Shown: positions 7,666 through 16,660, counted from the stretch's first letter. The stretch is DNA of 64,000 nucleotides from Vescimonas sanitatis (GCF_049060325.1 NZ_JBMGPW010000006.1:124001-188000), one strand, 5' to 3'. Notes: generated by a model from the letters alone, not told the origin. Translations and numbers: made by a program.

Positions 7666-7953
7666 TCTTTTGTCCTCATACTTCGTTGGCGCGGCTCGGC
7701 GTACGCAAAGTACGCCATCGCCTCGCCGCCTCGTCTGAGAACAAAATCTCTACCAGGAGAACTCCGGCAGAGAGCGTCGCTCTCCGCCGAACCCATGTAC
7801 CTAAGAGCCGCAAGGCTCCGGTAATACAGGATGGCGAAAGGTCACTGGTAATTAAACACCGGCAGTGCGCTGCCGACGGACTAAATTATCAGTGATACCT
7901 CGCTGCCTTAACAGGCGTGAGCCTGTAACTCTAAAATAGGAGGAAACATTCGT
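7666..7953 (+). other. 288-base non-coding gap with at least five hairpins
   Basis: No believable gene is present between rpsZ and rpsH. Hairpins seen: GGCGTAC/GTACGCC (7698-7716); GAGAGC/GCTCTC (7770-7784, extended by GGC/GCC); GAGCC-GCAA-GGCTC (7805-7818); a compound element in which AGGTCACTG..AATT (7839-7853) pairs with AATT..CAGTG..ACCT (7884-7900) and encloses CGGCAG-TGCG-CTGCCG (7860-7875); and ACAGGC-GTGA-GCCTGT (7911-7926), 27 bases before rpsH. Two loops are GNRA tetraloops. None has a T-run. It may be a protein-binding RNA, a processing region or a decayed dispersed repeat. Confidence 0.6.
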
Positions 7954-8352
7954 ATGCACATCACTGATCCTGTTGCCGATATGCTGACCCGTATCCGCAA
8001 CGCCAACAACGCCAAGCACGAGACCGTCGACGTTCCTGCTTCCAACATGAAGAAGAGCATCGCTCAGATCCTGCTGGATGAGGGCTACATCAAGTCCTTC
8101 CAGGTCATCGACGACGGTACCCAGGGCGTTATCCGCATCACCCTGAAGTACAATGCCGGCAAGGAGAAGGTCATCTCCGGCCTGCGCCGCGTGTCCAAGC
8201 CCGGCCTGCGCGTCTATGTGGGCGCCGACGAGCTGCCCCGCGTGCTGCGTGGTCTCGGCATCGCGATCGTATCCACTTCCAAGGGCGTCATGACCGACAA
8301 GGCTGCTCGCGCAGCGCACGTCGGCGGCGAAGTCCTTGCGTTCGTATGGTAA
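7954..8352 (+). CDS. rpsH: Ribosomal protein S8 (uS8)
   Basis: 132 residues, standard. MHITDPVADMLTRIRNANNA at the start and ISTSKGVMTDKAAR-type residues (VSTSKGVMTDKAARAAHVGG) near the end are diagnostic. S8 nucleates the 30S platform and is the translational repressor of the spc operon in E. coli. Confidence 0.98.
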   Translation: MHITDPVADMLTRIRNANNAKHETVDVPASNMKKSIAQILLDEGYIKSFQVIDDGTQGVIRITLKYNAGKEKVISGLRRVSKPGLRVYVGADELPRVLRGLGIAIVSTSKGVMTDKAARAAHVGGEVLAFVW

Positions 8353-8367
8353 GGAGGTATTTGAACA

Positions 8368-8913
8368 ATGTCGAGAATTGGTAGAATGCCCATTACCGTC
8401 CCCGCCGGTGTGGAAGTCACCATCGCGGAGAACAACGTTGTCACCGTCAAGGGCCCTAAGGGCACCCTGACCCAGGCCCTGCGTCCGGAGATGATCCTGG
8501 AGCAGGACGGCAACACCATCCATGTCAAGCGCCCCTCCGACGACAAGCTGCACTGCGCGCTGCACGGCATGACCCGTGCGCTGCTGCACAACATGGTCGT
8601 CGGCGTCAGCGAAGGCTTCAAGAAGGAGCTGGAGATCAACGGTGTCGGCTATCGTGCCGCCAAGGAGGGCAACGAGCTGGTCATGAACCTCGGTTACTCC
8701 CATCCCGTGAAGATGGCGGAGATCGACGGTATTACTATCGACGTGCCCGGCCCCAACAAGGTCGTGATCTCCGGTCCCGACAAGCAGAAGGTGGGCCAGT
8801 TCGCGGCGGAAGTCCGCGAGAAGCGTCCTCCCGAGCCGTATAAGGGCAAGGGCATCAAGTATGTTGACGAAGTCATCCGCCGCAAGGTCGGTAAGACCGG
8901 CGCTAAGAAGTAA
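8368..8913 (+). CDS. rplF: Ribosomal protein L6 (uL6)
   Basis: 181 residues, standard two-domain L6. Ends with the signature RKRPPEPYKGKGIKY-type stretch (EKRPPEPYKGKGIKYVDEV) and KVGKTGAKK. Confidence 0.98.
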   Translation: MSRIGRMPITVPAGVEVTIAENNVVTVKGPKGTLTQALRPEMILEQDGNTIHVKRPSDDKLHCALHGMTRALLHNMVVGVSEGFKKELEINGVGYRAAKEGNELVMNLGYSHPVKMAEIDGITIDVPGPNKVVISGPDKQKVGQFAAEVREKRPPEPYKGKGIKYVDEVIRRKVGKTGAKK

Positions 8914-8927
8914 GGAGGTGTGCCGAT

Positions 8928-9287
8928 ATGATTAAAAGACCCGATACCAACGCGCAGCGTCTGAAGCGCCATAAGAGAGTCCGCGCCAAGCTGTCCGGCA
9001 CTCCCGAGCGTCCCCGTCTGAACGTATTTCGCAGCGAGAAGAACATCTACGCCCAGGTCATCGACGATGTGGCCGGCAATACCCTGGTCTCTGCTTCCTC
9101 TCTGGACAAAGAGATCGAGGGCAACGGCGGCAACAAGACCGCGGCCCGCGCTGTGGGCAAGCTGGTTGCCGAGCGCTGCAAGGCTAAGGGCATCGATACC
9201 GTCGTGTTCGATCGCGGCGGCTACCTGTACCACGGCCGTGTGGCCGAGCTGGCTGAAGGCGCCCGCGAGGGCGGCCTGGAATTCTAA
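8928..9287 (+). CDS. rplR: Ribosomal protein L18 (uL18)
   Basis: 119 residues, standard. KRHKRVRAKLSGTPERPRLN and RSEKNIYAQVIDD at the N-terminus, FDRGGYLYHGRVAELAEGAR at the C-terminus. Binds 5S rRNA with L5. Confidence 0.98.
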   Translation: MIKRPDTNAQRLKRHKRVRAKLSGTPERPRLNVFRSEKNIYAQVIDDVAGNTLVSASSLDKEIEGNGGNKTAARAVGKLVAERCKAKGIDTVVFDRGGYLYHGRVAELAEGAREGGLEF

Positions 9288-9304
9288 GGAAGGAGGACTT
9301 ATCA

Positions 9305-9805
9305 ATGGCCAGATTTGAAAGAGAGCAGAGCGAGTACATTGAAAAAGTAGTCGCTACCAACCGCGTTTCCAAGACCGTTAAGGGTGGTCGTGTCATGAAG
9401 TTCTCCGCCCTGATGGTGGTCGGCGACGGCAAGGGCAAGGTCGGCTACGGCCTGGGCAAGGCCGCCGAGGTGCCCGAGGCGATCCGCAAGGGCATCGAGG
9501 ACGCCAAGAAGAACATGATCAACGTGTCCCTGTCCGGCAGCACCATCCCCCACGAGATCATCGGCGAGGCCGGTGCAGGCCGCGTGCTGATGAAGCCCGC
9601 CGCCCCCGGTACCGGCGTGATCGCCGGCGGCCCCGTGCGTATCATCATGGAGGCCGCGGGTATCAAGGATATCCGTACCAAGTGCCTGCGCTCCAACACC
9701 GCTGTGAACGTGGTGGCCGCTACCTTCGAGGGCCTGAAGTCCCTGCGTACCCCCGAAGAAGTCGCCCGCACCCGCGGCAAGAGCGTGGACGAGATCGTGG
9801 GTTAA
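9305..9805 (+). CDS. rpsE: Ribosomal protein S5 (uS5)
   Basis: 166 residues, standard. Double-stranded RNA-binding-like N-domain with FSALMVVGDGKGKVGYGLGK, and the C-domain GVIAGGPVRIIMEAAGIKDI. Part of the decoding-fidelity centre with S4 and S12. Confidence 0.98.
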   Translation: MARFEREQSEYIEKVVATNRVSKTVKGGRVMKFSALMVVGDGKGKVGYGLGKAAEVPEAIRKGIEDAKKNMINVSLSGSTIPHEIIGEAGAGRVLMKPAAPGTGVIAGGPVRIIMEAAGIKDIRTKCLRSNTAVNVVAATFEGLKSLRTPEEVARTRGKSVDEIVG

Positions 9806-9819
9806 GGAGGGACTGAACA

Positions 9820-9999
9820 ATGGCTAATCTGAAGATCCAGCTCGTAAAGAGCCTCAACGGGAGACTGGAGAAGCACATCGCTACCGCCAACTCCCTGGGC
9901 CTGCGTAAGATCGGTGATACCACCGTCCAGCCCGACAATGCCCAGACCCGCGGCAAGGTCGCCAAGATCGGCTACCTGCTGAAGGTCACTGAAGAATAA
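9820..9999 (+). CDS. rpmD: Ribosomal protein L30 (uL30)
   Basis: 59 residues, normal for L30. Reads MANLKIQLVKSLNGRLEKH, then SLGLRKIGDTTVQPDN and GKVAKIGYLLKV. GGAGG precedes the ATG by 9 bases. Position between rpsE and rplO is the conserved spc operon order. Confidence 0.96.
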   Translation: MANLKIQLVKSLNGRLEKHIATANSLGLRKIGDTTVQPDNAQTRGKVAKIGYLLKVTEE

Positions 10000-10013
10000 G
10001 GAGGTGCGAGAGA

Positions 10014-10454
10014 ATGAAACTGAACGAACTGTCTCCCGCAGCCGGCTCCGTTAAGGAAGCCTACCGCAAGGGCCGTGGTCACGGCTCCGGCAACGGCAAG
10101 ACCGCAGGCCGTGGTCACAAGGGTCAGAAGGCCCGCTCCGGCGGCGGCACCCGCATCGGATTCGAAGGCGGTCAGATGCCTCTGGCACGCCGCATCCCCA
10201 AGCGCGGTTTCAACAACATTTTTGCCAAGCCCCTGGAGATCATCAACCTGAGCGCCCTCAACAAGTTTGAGGACGGCGAGATCGTCACCGCGGAAGCCCT
10301 GCTTGCTAAGGGTATCCTGAGCAAGTGCGAGTACGGCGTCAAGGTCCTGGGTAACGGCAAGGTTACCAAGAAGGTGACCGTGCAGGCCGCTGCTTTTTCC
10401 CAGGCTGCCAAGGAAGCGATCGAGGCAGCCGGCGGAAAGGCAGAGGTGATCTAA
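10014..10454 (+). CDS. rplO: Ribosomal protein L15 (uL15)
   Basis: 146 residues, standard. Gly-rich N-terminus GRGHGSGNGKTAGRGHKGQK and FEGGQMPLARRIPKRGFNN are the L15 signature. Its stop directly abuts the secY start. Confidence 0.98.
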   Translation: MKLNELSPAAGSVKEAYRKGRGHGSGNGKTAGRGHKGQKARSGGGTRIGFEGGQMPLARRIPKRGFNNIFAKPLEIINLSALNKFEDGEIVTAEALLAKGILSKCEYGVKVLGNGKVTKKVTVQAAAFSQAAKEAIEAAGGKAEVI

Positions 10455-11738
10455 GTGATCCAGACGATCAAAAAAGCGTGGGCGATCCCCGAGCTTCGTA
10501 AGAAGATCGTCTTCACCGCCCTGATCCTGCTGATTTTCCGTATCGGCAACGCGATCCCCGTGCCCTATGTAGACACAAAGCTGCTGGGCGATTACCTGTC
10601 TCAGATGAGCACCACGGTGCTGGGCCTGTACGACGTGATGTCCGGCGGTGCTTTCGCCAGCGCTACAGTGTTTGCACTGGGCGTACAGCCCTATATCAAC
10701 AGCTCCATCATCATTCAGCTCCTCACCATCGCCATTCCTCCCCTGGAGCGTCTGGCCCGTGAGGGCGGCGAGGAGGGCAAGAAGAAGATCCAGTCCATCA
10801 CCCGTTACGCCACGGTGGCCATCGCCATCCTGCAGGGCTGGGGCTACTACGCCCTGATGAAGAACGCCAGCATCCTCACCAATACCGGTGTGTGGGCGGC
10901 GCTGGTCATCATTATCTCCTTCATTGCCGGCTCCTCCTTCGTGATGTGGATGGGCGAGCAGGTCACGGAATTCGGTATCGGCAACGGTATCTCCATCATC
11001 CTGTTCGCGGGTATCCTGTCCCGCGTGCCCAGCATGGTGTCCGGCATGAGCATTTCCCTGAAGTCCGGGGCTATGCAGTGGTGGCACGCACTGTTGGTGG
11101 TCATCGGCATTCTGGCTCTGATCGTACTGATCACCTGGGTCAACGGCGCCGAGCGCCGCATCCCCGTGCAGTACGCCAAGCGCCAGGTGGGCCGTAAGAT
11201 GTACGGCGGTCAGGCATCTACCCTTCCCATGAAGGTAAATATGTCCGGCGTGCTGCCTATCATCTTTGCCCAGTCCATCGCCATGATCATCCCCACGGTG
11301 GCGGCGTTCCTGCCCGCACCGGAGAAGGGTACTTTTGCGTATACTTTGGTGAACGCTGTGGACAGCAAGAGTGTACTGTATATGATCGTCTACTTCCTGA
11401 TGATCATCGCTTTCAGTTACTTTTATGCTACCATCCAGTTCAACCCCGTTGAGATATCCAACAACCTGAAGAAGAACGGCGGCTTTATCCCCGGCTTCCG
11501 CCCGGGCAAGCCCACCGCGGACTTCATCAAGAAGGTGCTCAATAAGGTCACGCTGTTCGGCGCTATCTACCTGGGCGTCGTGGCGATCCTGCCCCTGCTG
11601 ATCGGCAAGATCGTGAATGTGCCCTCTCTGTCCATCGGCGGTACCTCCGTCATCATCGTGGTCGGTGTTGCGCTGGAGACCGTCCAGGCTCTGGAGTCCC
11701 AGATGCTGATGCGTCAGTACAAGGGCTTCCTGGAATAA
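10455..11738 (+). CDS. secY: Preprotein translocase channel subunit SecY
   Basis: 427 residues, normal for SecY, with ten membrane segments expected. MIQTIKKAWAIPELRKKIVF precedes TM1; the plug-region GGAFASATVFALGVQPYINS and loop QFNPVEISNNLKKNGGFIPG before TM9 (the SecA/ribosome-binding C5 loop region) are clearly seen. Starts with GTG immediately after the rplO stop, so translation is coupled. Works with SecE and the SecG encoded at 17569-17811. Confidence 0.98.
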   Translation: MIQTIKKAWAIPELRKKIVFTALILLIFRIGNAIPVPYVDTKLLGDYLSQMSTTVLGLYDVMSGGAFASATVFALGVQPYINSSIIIQLLTIAIPPLERLAREGGEEGKKKIQSITRYATVAIAILQGWGYYALMKNASILTNTGVWAALVIIISFIAGSSFVMWMGEQVTEFGIGNGISIILFAGILSRVPSMVSGMSISLKSGAMQWWHALLVVIGILALIVLITWVNGAERRIPVQYAKRQVGRKMYGGQASTLPMKVNMSGVLPIIFAQSIAMIIPTVAAFLPAPEKGTFAYTLVNAVDSKSVLYMIVYFLMIIAFSYFYATIQFNPVEISNNLKKNGGFIPGFRPGKPTADFIKKVLNKVTLFGAIYLGVVAILPLLIGKIVNVPSLSIGGTSVIIVVGVALETVQALESQMLMRQYKGFLE

Positions 11739-11753
11739 TTTGAGGTAATTACC

Positions 11754-12392
11754 ATGAAACTGATCCTTTTAGGCGCTCCCGGTGCCGGCAAGGGCACCCA
11801 GGCAGACATCATCAAGAAAAAGCTGGATATCCCCACCATCTCTACGGGCAACATCCTGCGGGCGGCTGTGAAGAACGGCACGCCCACCGGGCTGAAGGCC
11901 AAGGAGTATATGGATGCTGGCAAGCTGGTGCCCGATGAGGTCATCATCGGCATCATCAACGAGCGTTTGCAGGAGGCCGACTGCGCCAACGGCTACATTC
12001 TGGACGGGGTGCCCCGCACCATCGCCCAGGCTGAGGCGCTGGAGCAGGCGGGTATCAGATTCGACGCTGTGGTCGCCATCGAGATCCCCGATGAGAAGAT
12101 CATCGCCCGCATGGGCGGCCGGCGTGTCTGCGAGAGCTGCGGCGCCAGCTATCACATCATAAACATCCCCCCGAAAAAAGAGGGAATTTGTGATGTGTGC
12201 GGCGGTGCGCTGAAGCAGCGTAAGGATGATGACCCGGAGACGGTGAAAGACCGTCTGGCGGTCTATCATAAGGAGACGGAACCCCTCAAGGGCTTCTATG
12301 AGGCCAGAGGCGTTCTGAAGACCGTGGAGGACCAGCCCACTGTGGAGGGTACGACACGGGAGATCCTGCGGGTGCTGGGAGTGGCCGAATGA
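11754..12392 (+). CDS. adk: Adenylate kinase
   Basis: 212 residues. P-loop GAPGAGKGTQ at residues 7-16; interconverts AMP and ATP with 2 ADP. The LID domain (about 125-160) carries CESC and CDVC pairs, so this is the zinc-binding long form usual in Gram-positives. DGVPRTIAQAEAL matches the conserved DGFPRT motif with Val in place of Phe. Overlaps map by four bases. Confidence 0.97.
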   Translation: MKLILLGAPGAGKGTQADIIKKKLDIPTISTGNILRAAVKNGTPTGLKAKEYMDAGKLVPDEVIIGIINERLQEADCANGYILDGVPRTIAQAEALEQAGIRFDAVVAIEIPDEKIIARMGGRRVCESCGASYHIINIPPKKEGICDVCGGALKQRKDDDPETVKDRLAVYHKETEPLKGFYEARGVLKTVEDQPTVEGTTREILRVLGVAE

Positions 12393-13150
12393 TCACGCTC
12401 AAGTCACCCCATGAGATCGAGCTGATGCGCCGGGCGGGCAAAATTACCGCGGCAGCCCGTGCCCTGGCACGGGATATGGTAAAACCCGGTGTCACCACAG
12501 CTCAGATCGACAAAGCAGTGTTCCAGTTTATCAAGGAGCAGGGCGCAACGCCCTCCTTCCTGCACTACAACGGCTATCCGGCCAGCGTGTGCGTCAGCGT
12601 CAACGACGAGATCATCCACGGCATCCCCGGCAAACGGGTGCTGCAGGAGGGCGACATCGTCAGCGTAGACGTGGGGGCGTTCATCGGCGGTTTCCACGGC
12701 GACTGCGCCGGCACCTATCCCTGTGGTCAGGTGTCCGACGAGGCGCTGCGGCTGATCCGGGTGACGCAGCAGAGCTTCTTTGAGGGCATAAAGTATGCCC
12801 GCGAGGGCTATCGCCTGTCGGATATCTCCGCCGCTGTGCAGGCGTATGTGGAGGCAAACGGCTTCAGCGTCGTCCGGGAATATGTCGGCCACGGCATCGG
12901 ACACCAGATGCATGAGGCACCCGAAGTCCCCAATTACGGCAAGCCCGGCCATGGACCCCGTCTTCTGCGGGGTATGACCATCGCCGTGGAGCCTATGGTC
13001 AACGCGGGGACGGCCGCTATCAGGCAGATGCCGGATGGCTGGACGGTGAGGACAGCCGACGGGAAAAACGCCGCACACTACGAAAACACCGTACTGATCA
13101 CCGACGGGGAGCCGGAGCTTCTGACGGACCCGGAGAAGTCATTGGTGTGA
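12389..13150 (+). CDS. map: Methionine aminopeptidase, type I
   Basis: 253 residues. Removes N-terminal Met from nascent proteins. Metal ligands visible in VSVDVGAFIGGFHGDCAGTY (two Asp), GHGIGHQMHE (His), and EPMVNAG and YENTVLITDGEPE (two Glu). FLHYNGYPASVCVSVNDEIIHG contains the substrate-binding His. The final 250-residue form without an extra zinc finger is typical of Clostridia. ATGA overlap with adk. Confidence 0.97.
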   Translation: MITLKSPHEIELMRRAGKITAAARALARDMVKPGVTTAQIDKAVFQFIKEQGATPSFLHYNGYPASVCVSVNDEIIHGIPGKRVLQEGDIVSVDVGAFIGGFHGDCAGTYPCGQVSDEALRLIRVTQQSFFEGIKYAREGYRLSDISAAVQAYVEANGFSVVREYVGHGIGHQMHEAPEVPNYGKPGHGPRLLRGMTIAVEPMVNAGTAAIRQMPDGWTVRTADGKNAAHYENTVLITDGEPELLTDPEKSLV

Positions 13151-13151
13151 T

Positions 13152-13433
13152 ATGGACATTGTGAAAGCGAATATCGTAACATCTACCGCCGGCAGGGATA
13201 AGGGAGAGGTCTTCTTCGTCCTTGCGACGGAGGGGGACTTCCTCCTGCTGGCGGACGGAAAGACGCGGCCCGTGGAACGGCCGAAGCGCAAGCGGCGCAA
13301 ACACGCGGCGCTGCTCCGGCGCGATGGGGGCGCGGTTTCCCAGAGGATCAGAAGCAACGAAACCATCACAAATAGTGAGCTTCGTAAAGCCATCGCCGCG
13401 ATACGCGGCAGTGATCAAGACCAGGAGGGATAA
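13152..13433 (+). CDS. KOW-domain RNA-binding protein (L14e/L27e-like)
   Basis: 93 residues. The N-terminal part (VKANIVTSTAGRDKGEVFFV) is a KOW-type fold resembling eukaryotic/archaeal L14e-L27e; the middle is very basic (RPKRKRRKHAALLRRDG). Genes of this type recur between map and infA in Firmicutes and are presumed ribosome- or RNA-associated. Start ATG is one base after the map stop. Exact role unknown. Confidence 0.8.
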   Translation: MDIVKANIVTSTAGRDKGEVFFVLATEGDFLLLADGKTRPVERPKRKRRKHAALLRRDGGAVSQRIRSNETITNSELRKAIAAIRGSDQDQEG

Positions 13434-13436
13434 CAC

Positions 13437-13655
13437 TTGGCAAAATCCGACATGATCGAAGTAGAGGGCGTCGTCGTTGAATCGCTGCCCAACACCACAT
13501 TCCAAGTCGACATTGGAAATGGACACACGATCTTAGCGCATATTTCCGGAAAGCTCAGAATGAATTTCATCAGGATTCTGCCCGGCGATAAGGTGACAGT
13601 GGAAATGTCGCCTTACGATCTGACCCGCGGTCGGATCACCTGGCGCAGTAAGTAG
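13437..13655 (+). CDS. infA: Translation initiation factor IF-1
   Basis: 72 residues, exactly normal. OB fold: VEGVVVESLPNTTFQVDIGN and HISGKLRMNFIRILPGDKVTVE are diagnostic. The start is a TTG at 13437 with AGGAGG at 13422-13427; no ATG fits the conserved N-terminus AKSDMIEVEG, so the rare start is well supported. Confidence 0.95.
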   Translation: MAKSDMIEVEGVVVESLPNTTFQVDIGNGHTILAHISGKLRMNFIRILPGDKVTVEMSPYDLTRGRITWRSK

Positions 13656-13668
13656 GAGGTTTATCAAA

Positions 13669-13782
13669 ATGAAAGTAAGACCGTCCGTGAAGCCCATGTG
13701 CGAGAAGTGCAAAGTGATCCGTCGTAAAGGCCGTGTCATGGTCATTTGCGAGAATCCCAAGCATAAGCAGAGACAGGGCTAA
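13669..13782 (+). CDS. rpmJ: Ribosomal protein L36 (bL36)
   Basis: 37 residues, MKVRPSVKPMCEKCKVIRR onwards, ending ICENPKHKQRQG. The CEKC pair plus the later Cys and His form the zinc site of the C+ L36 type. TAGGAGG precedes the ATG. Confidence 0.97.
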   Translation: MKVRPSVKPMCEKCKVIRRKGRVMVICENPKHKQRQG

Positions 13783-13807
13783 GTAGAAAGTGGAGGTGCT
13801 CTAAATT

Positions 13808-14176
13808 ATGGCACGTATTGCCGGTATTGACCTGCCCAAGGATAAGCGAATCGAAATCGGTTTGACTTATATCTATGGTATTGGAAGAAAGAGTGCTCAG
13901 GACATCCTGGCACAGACAGGCATCAACCCCGACACCCGCGTCAAGGATCTGACGGAGGCCGATGAGGCCAAGCTCCGTGAGGCCATTGACCACGGCTACA
14001 TCGTCGAGGGTGATCTGCGTCGTCAGACCGCGCTGGATATCAAGCGCCTGACTGAAATCGGCTGCTATCGCGGCATGCGCCACCGTCGTGGCCTTCCCGT
14101 TCGCGGCCAGCGCAGCAAGACCAACGCACGCACCCGCAAAGGCCCCAAGAAGACTATCGCTAACAAGAAGAAGTAA
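13808..14176 (+). CDS. rpsM: Ribosomal protein S13 (uS13)
   Basis: 122 residues, standard. MARIAGIDLPKDKRIEIGLT at the start and RGLPVRGQRSKTNARTRKGP near the basic C-terminus, which contacts P-site tRNA. Confidence 0.98.
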   Translation: MARIAGIDLPKDKRIEIGLTYIYGIGRKSAQDILAQTGINPDTRVKDLTEADEAKLREAIDHGYIVEGDLRRQTALDIKRLTEIGCYRGMRHRRGLPVRGQRSKTNARTRKGPKKTIANKKK

Positions 14177-14194
14177 AGGAGGGAAGAATAGATC

Positions 14195-14593
14195 ATGGCT
14201 AACGTAAAAGGCAAGAAGGTCATTCGCCGTCGTCGCGAAAAGAAGAACATCGAGAAGGGCCAGGTCCATATCCGTTCTTCCTTCAACAACACCATGGTGA
14301 CCGTCACCGACTCTCAGGGCAATGCTCTGTCCTGGGCCTCCTCCGGTGGTCTCGGTTTCCGCGGCAGCAAGAAGTCCACGCCCTTTGCCGCCCAGAGCGC
14401 CGCTGAGACGGCTGCCAAGGCTGCTATGGAGCATGGCCTGAAGACCGTTGAGGTCTTCGTGAAGGGTCCCGGTCAGGGACGTGAGGCGGCTATCCGCGCG
14501 CTGCAGGCCGTGGGCCTGGAAGTGACGATGATCAAGGACGTCACCCCCATCCCCCACAACGGCTGCCGCCCCCCCAAGCGTCGTCGCGTGTAA
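14195..14593 (+). CDS. rpsK: Ribosomal protein S11 (uS11)
   Basis: 132 residues. HIRSSFNNTMVTVTDSQGNA, SSGGLGFRGSKKSTPFAAQ and the C-terminal VTPIPHNGCRPPKRRRV are diagnostic of S11. Confidence 0.98.
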   Translation: MANVKGKKVIRRRREKKNIEKGQVHIRSSFNNTMVTVTDSQGNALSWASSGGLGFRGSKKSTPFAAQSAAETAAKAAMEHGLKTVEVFVKGPGQGREAAIRALQAVGLEVTMIKDVTPIPHNGCRPPKRRRV

Positions 14594-14617
14594 TCGGAAG
14601 AAGGAGGATATTAAATC

Positions 14618-15220
14618 ATGGCTAAGAATATGCAGCCTGTCGCCAAGCGTTGCAAGGCGCTGGGTATTTCTCCTACCGTCATGGGTTACTCCAAGAAGGA
14701 GACCAAGCGCAACCCCGGCGGCCAGATGAGAAAGAAGAAGAGCGAGTACGCCATCCAGCTCAACGAGAAGCAGAAGGTCAAGTTCGTGTACGGCATCCTC
14801 GAGAAGCAGTTTCGCGCTTACTATGAGAAGGCCTCCGCGATGCCCGGCAAGACCGGCGAGAACCTGCTGAGCCTGGTGGAGCGCCGTCTGGACAACGTGG
14901 TGTACCGCCTGGGCTTCGCCATGACCCGCCGCGAGGCGCGTCAGCTGGTGAACCACGCCCATTTCACCGTGAATGGGCACAAGGTCAACATCCCCTCCTA
15001 TCTGGTGCGCGTGGGCGATGTGATCGAGGTCAAGGAGGGCAGCCGCTCCTCCGTGGCGTTTAAGCGCCTGACCGCCGAGGATGCACCCATGGTCACCGTC
15101 CCCAAGTGGCTGGAGCGTGACAAGACCGCCCTGAAGGGTACCGTCGTCACCCTGCCCGCCCGCGAGGACATCGATATGCCCATCGAGGAGCATCTGATCG
15201 TCGAGTTGTACTCCAAGTAA
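14618..15220 (+). CDS. rpsD: Ribosomal protein S4 (uS4)
   Basis: 200 residues. The S4 RNA-binding domain includes LVERRLDNVVYRLGFAMTRR and HAHFTVNGHKVNIPSYLVRVG. The N-terminus has a single Cys rather than the four-Cys zinc site, so it is the C-minus form. S4 commonly autoregulates the alpha operon in which it lies. Confidence 0.97.
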   Translation: MAKNMQPVAKRCKALGISPTVMGYSKKETKRNPGGQMRKKKSEYAIQLNEKQKVKFVYGILEKQFRAYYEKASAMPGKTGENLLSLVERRLDNVVYRLGFAMTRREARQLVNHAHFTVNGHKVNIPSYLVRVGDVIEVKEGSRSSVAFKRLTAEDAPMVTVPKWLERDKTALKGTVVTLPAREDIDMPIEEHLIVELYSK

Positions 15221-15303
15221 TAGGGTTCTGACCCTCACGAAGCACTGGAATGAAATTGGCGCGGAAGGCACCGCGCCGCCAATAGAATGAAGGAGGGTAC
15301 TGC

Positions 15304-16257
15304 ATGATCGAAATTGAGAAGCCCCAGATCGAGTGTATCGAAACACCCGGCGACGCTTCCTATGGAAAATATGTGATCGAACCCCTGGAGCGCGGATACG
15401 GAACGACCCTGGGCAATGCGCTGCGGCGCATCCTGCTCTCCAGCCTCCCCGGAACCGCAGCCACCAGCATCAAAATTGCCGGTGTGCAGCATGAGTTCTC
15501 CACCATCCCCGGTGTGAAGGAGGACGTGACGGAGATCGTTCTGAACGTGAAAAATCTGCTGACGAAGCTGCACAGCGACGCCGTCAAGACCGTGTTTATC
15601 GAGGCGGCCGGACCCTGCGAGGTCACGGCTGGTGATATCAAGACTGACGGCGAGGTGGAGGTCCTGAATCCCGAGCTGCACATTGCAACGCTGGATGTGG
15701 GCGCCACTCTGAGCATGGAGATCACCTTGAGCCACGGCCGCGGCTATGTCTCCGCCGACAAGAACAAGGCGGCGCGACCCGGCGTCATCGGCGTGATCCC
15801 CATCGACAGTATCTATACCCCCGTGTACAAGGTCAACTACACTGTGGAGAGCACCCGTGTGGGCGCTTCCAGCGACTACGATAAGCTGACGCTGGAGGTC
15901 TGGACCGACACCACCATCGCTGCCCGCGATGCGGTGTCCCTGGGCGCCAAGATTCTCTGCGACCATTTTGCCCTGTTCACCGACCTGTCCGACACGCTGG
16001 GCGATAAGTCCACCGTGGTGGAGAAGGCGCAGGACTCCAAGGACAAGATGCTGGAGCTGACCATCGAGGAACTGGATCTGTCTGTACGCAGCTTCAACTG
16101 CCTCAAGCGCGCCAACATCAACACCGTCGAGGACTTGATTTCCAAGACCGAGGACGAGATGATGAAGGTACGCAATCTGGGACGCAAGTCCCTGGAGGAA
16201 GTCATCAACAAGCTGGCGATGATGGGCCTGTCCCTGGCCAGCGAAGACAACAACTAA
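15304..16257 (+). CDS. rpoA: RNA polymerase alpha subunit
   Basis: 317 residues, standard. N-terminal dimerisation domain: RGYGTTLGNALRRILLSSLP. C-terminal domain after about residue 245: VRSFNCLKRANINTVEDLI and KVRNLGRKSLEEV, which bind UP elements and activators. Preceded by AAGGAGG. An 83-base gap after rpsD contains a GC-rich inverted repeat but no clear promoter. Confidence 0.98.
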   Translation: MIEIEKPQIECIETPGDASYGKYVIEPLERGYGTTLGNALRRILLSSLPGTAATSIKIAGVQHEFSTIPGVKEDVTEIVLNVKNLLTKLHSDAVKTVFIEAAGPCEVTAGDIKTDGEVEVLNPELHIATLDVGATLSMEITLSHGRGYVSADKNKAARPGVIGVIPIDSIYTPVYKVNYTVESTRVGASSDYDKLTLEVWTDTTIAARDAVSLGAKILCDHFALFTDLSDTLGDKSTVVEKAQDSKDKMLELTIEELDLSVRSFNCLKRANINTVEDLISKTEDEMMKVRNLGRKSLEEVINKLAMMGLSLASEDNN

Positions 16258-16303
16258 CGATCCAGCGCATACCGCGCCCGATCATAACAAGGAGGAAACT
16301 GAA

Positions 16304-16648
16304 ATGCCCGGAACTCGTAAGCTCGGTAAGACTACCGATCAGCGTATGGCGATGCTCCGTCAGCAGGTCACCGATCTTCTGGACAACGGCCGGATGGAGA
16401 CCACCATCACCCGCGCCAAGGAGATCAAGCCCCTCACCGAGAAGATGATCACTCTCGGCAAGAAGGGTGACCTGGCCGCTTACCGTCAGGCGCTGAGCTT
16501 CATCACCCGCGAGGATGTGGCCAACAAGCTGTTCAAGGAACTGGCTCCCAGCTACGCCGAGCGCAACGGTGGCTATACCCGCATCATCCGCACCGGCGTC
16601 CGCCGCGGCGATGCTGCCGAGACCGCCATCATCGAGCTGGTGAAGTAA
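16304..16648 (+). CDS. rplQ: Ribosomal protein L17 (bL17)
   Basis: 114 residues, standard bacterial L17. KLGKTTDQRMAMLRQQVTDL and GGYTRIIRTGVRRGDAAETA are diagnostic. Last gene of the operon. Confidence 0.97.
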   Translation: MPGTRKLGKTTDQRMAMLRQQVTDLLDNGRMETTITRAKEIKPLTEKMITLGKKGDLAAYRQALSFITREDVANKLFKELAPSYAERNGGYTRIIRTGVRRGDAAETAIIELVK

Positions 16649-16660
16649 TTTTACTTTCAT

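Noticed and set aside
7596..7895. 99-codon open frame between rpsZ and rpsH
   Set aside because: Starts inside rpsZ in another frame and runs through palindromes; the protein is Arg/Ser-rich with no sensible features.
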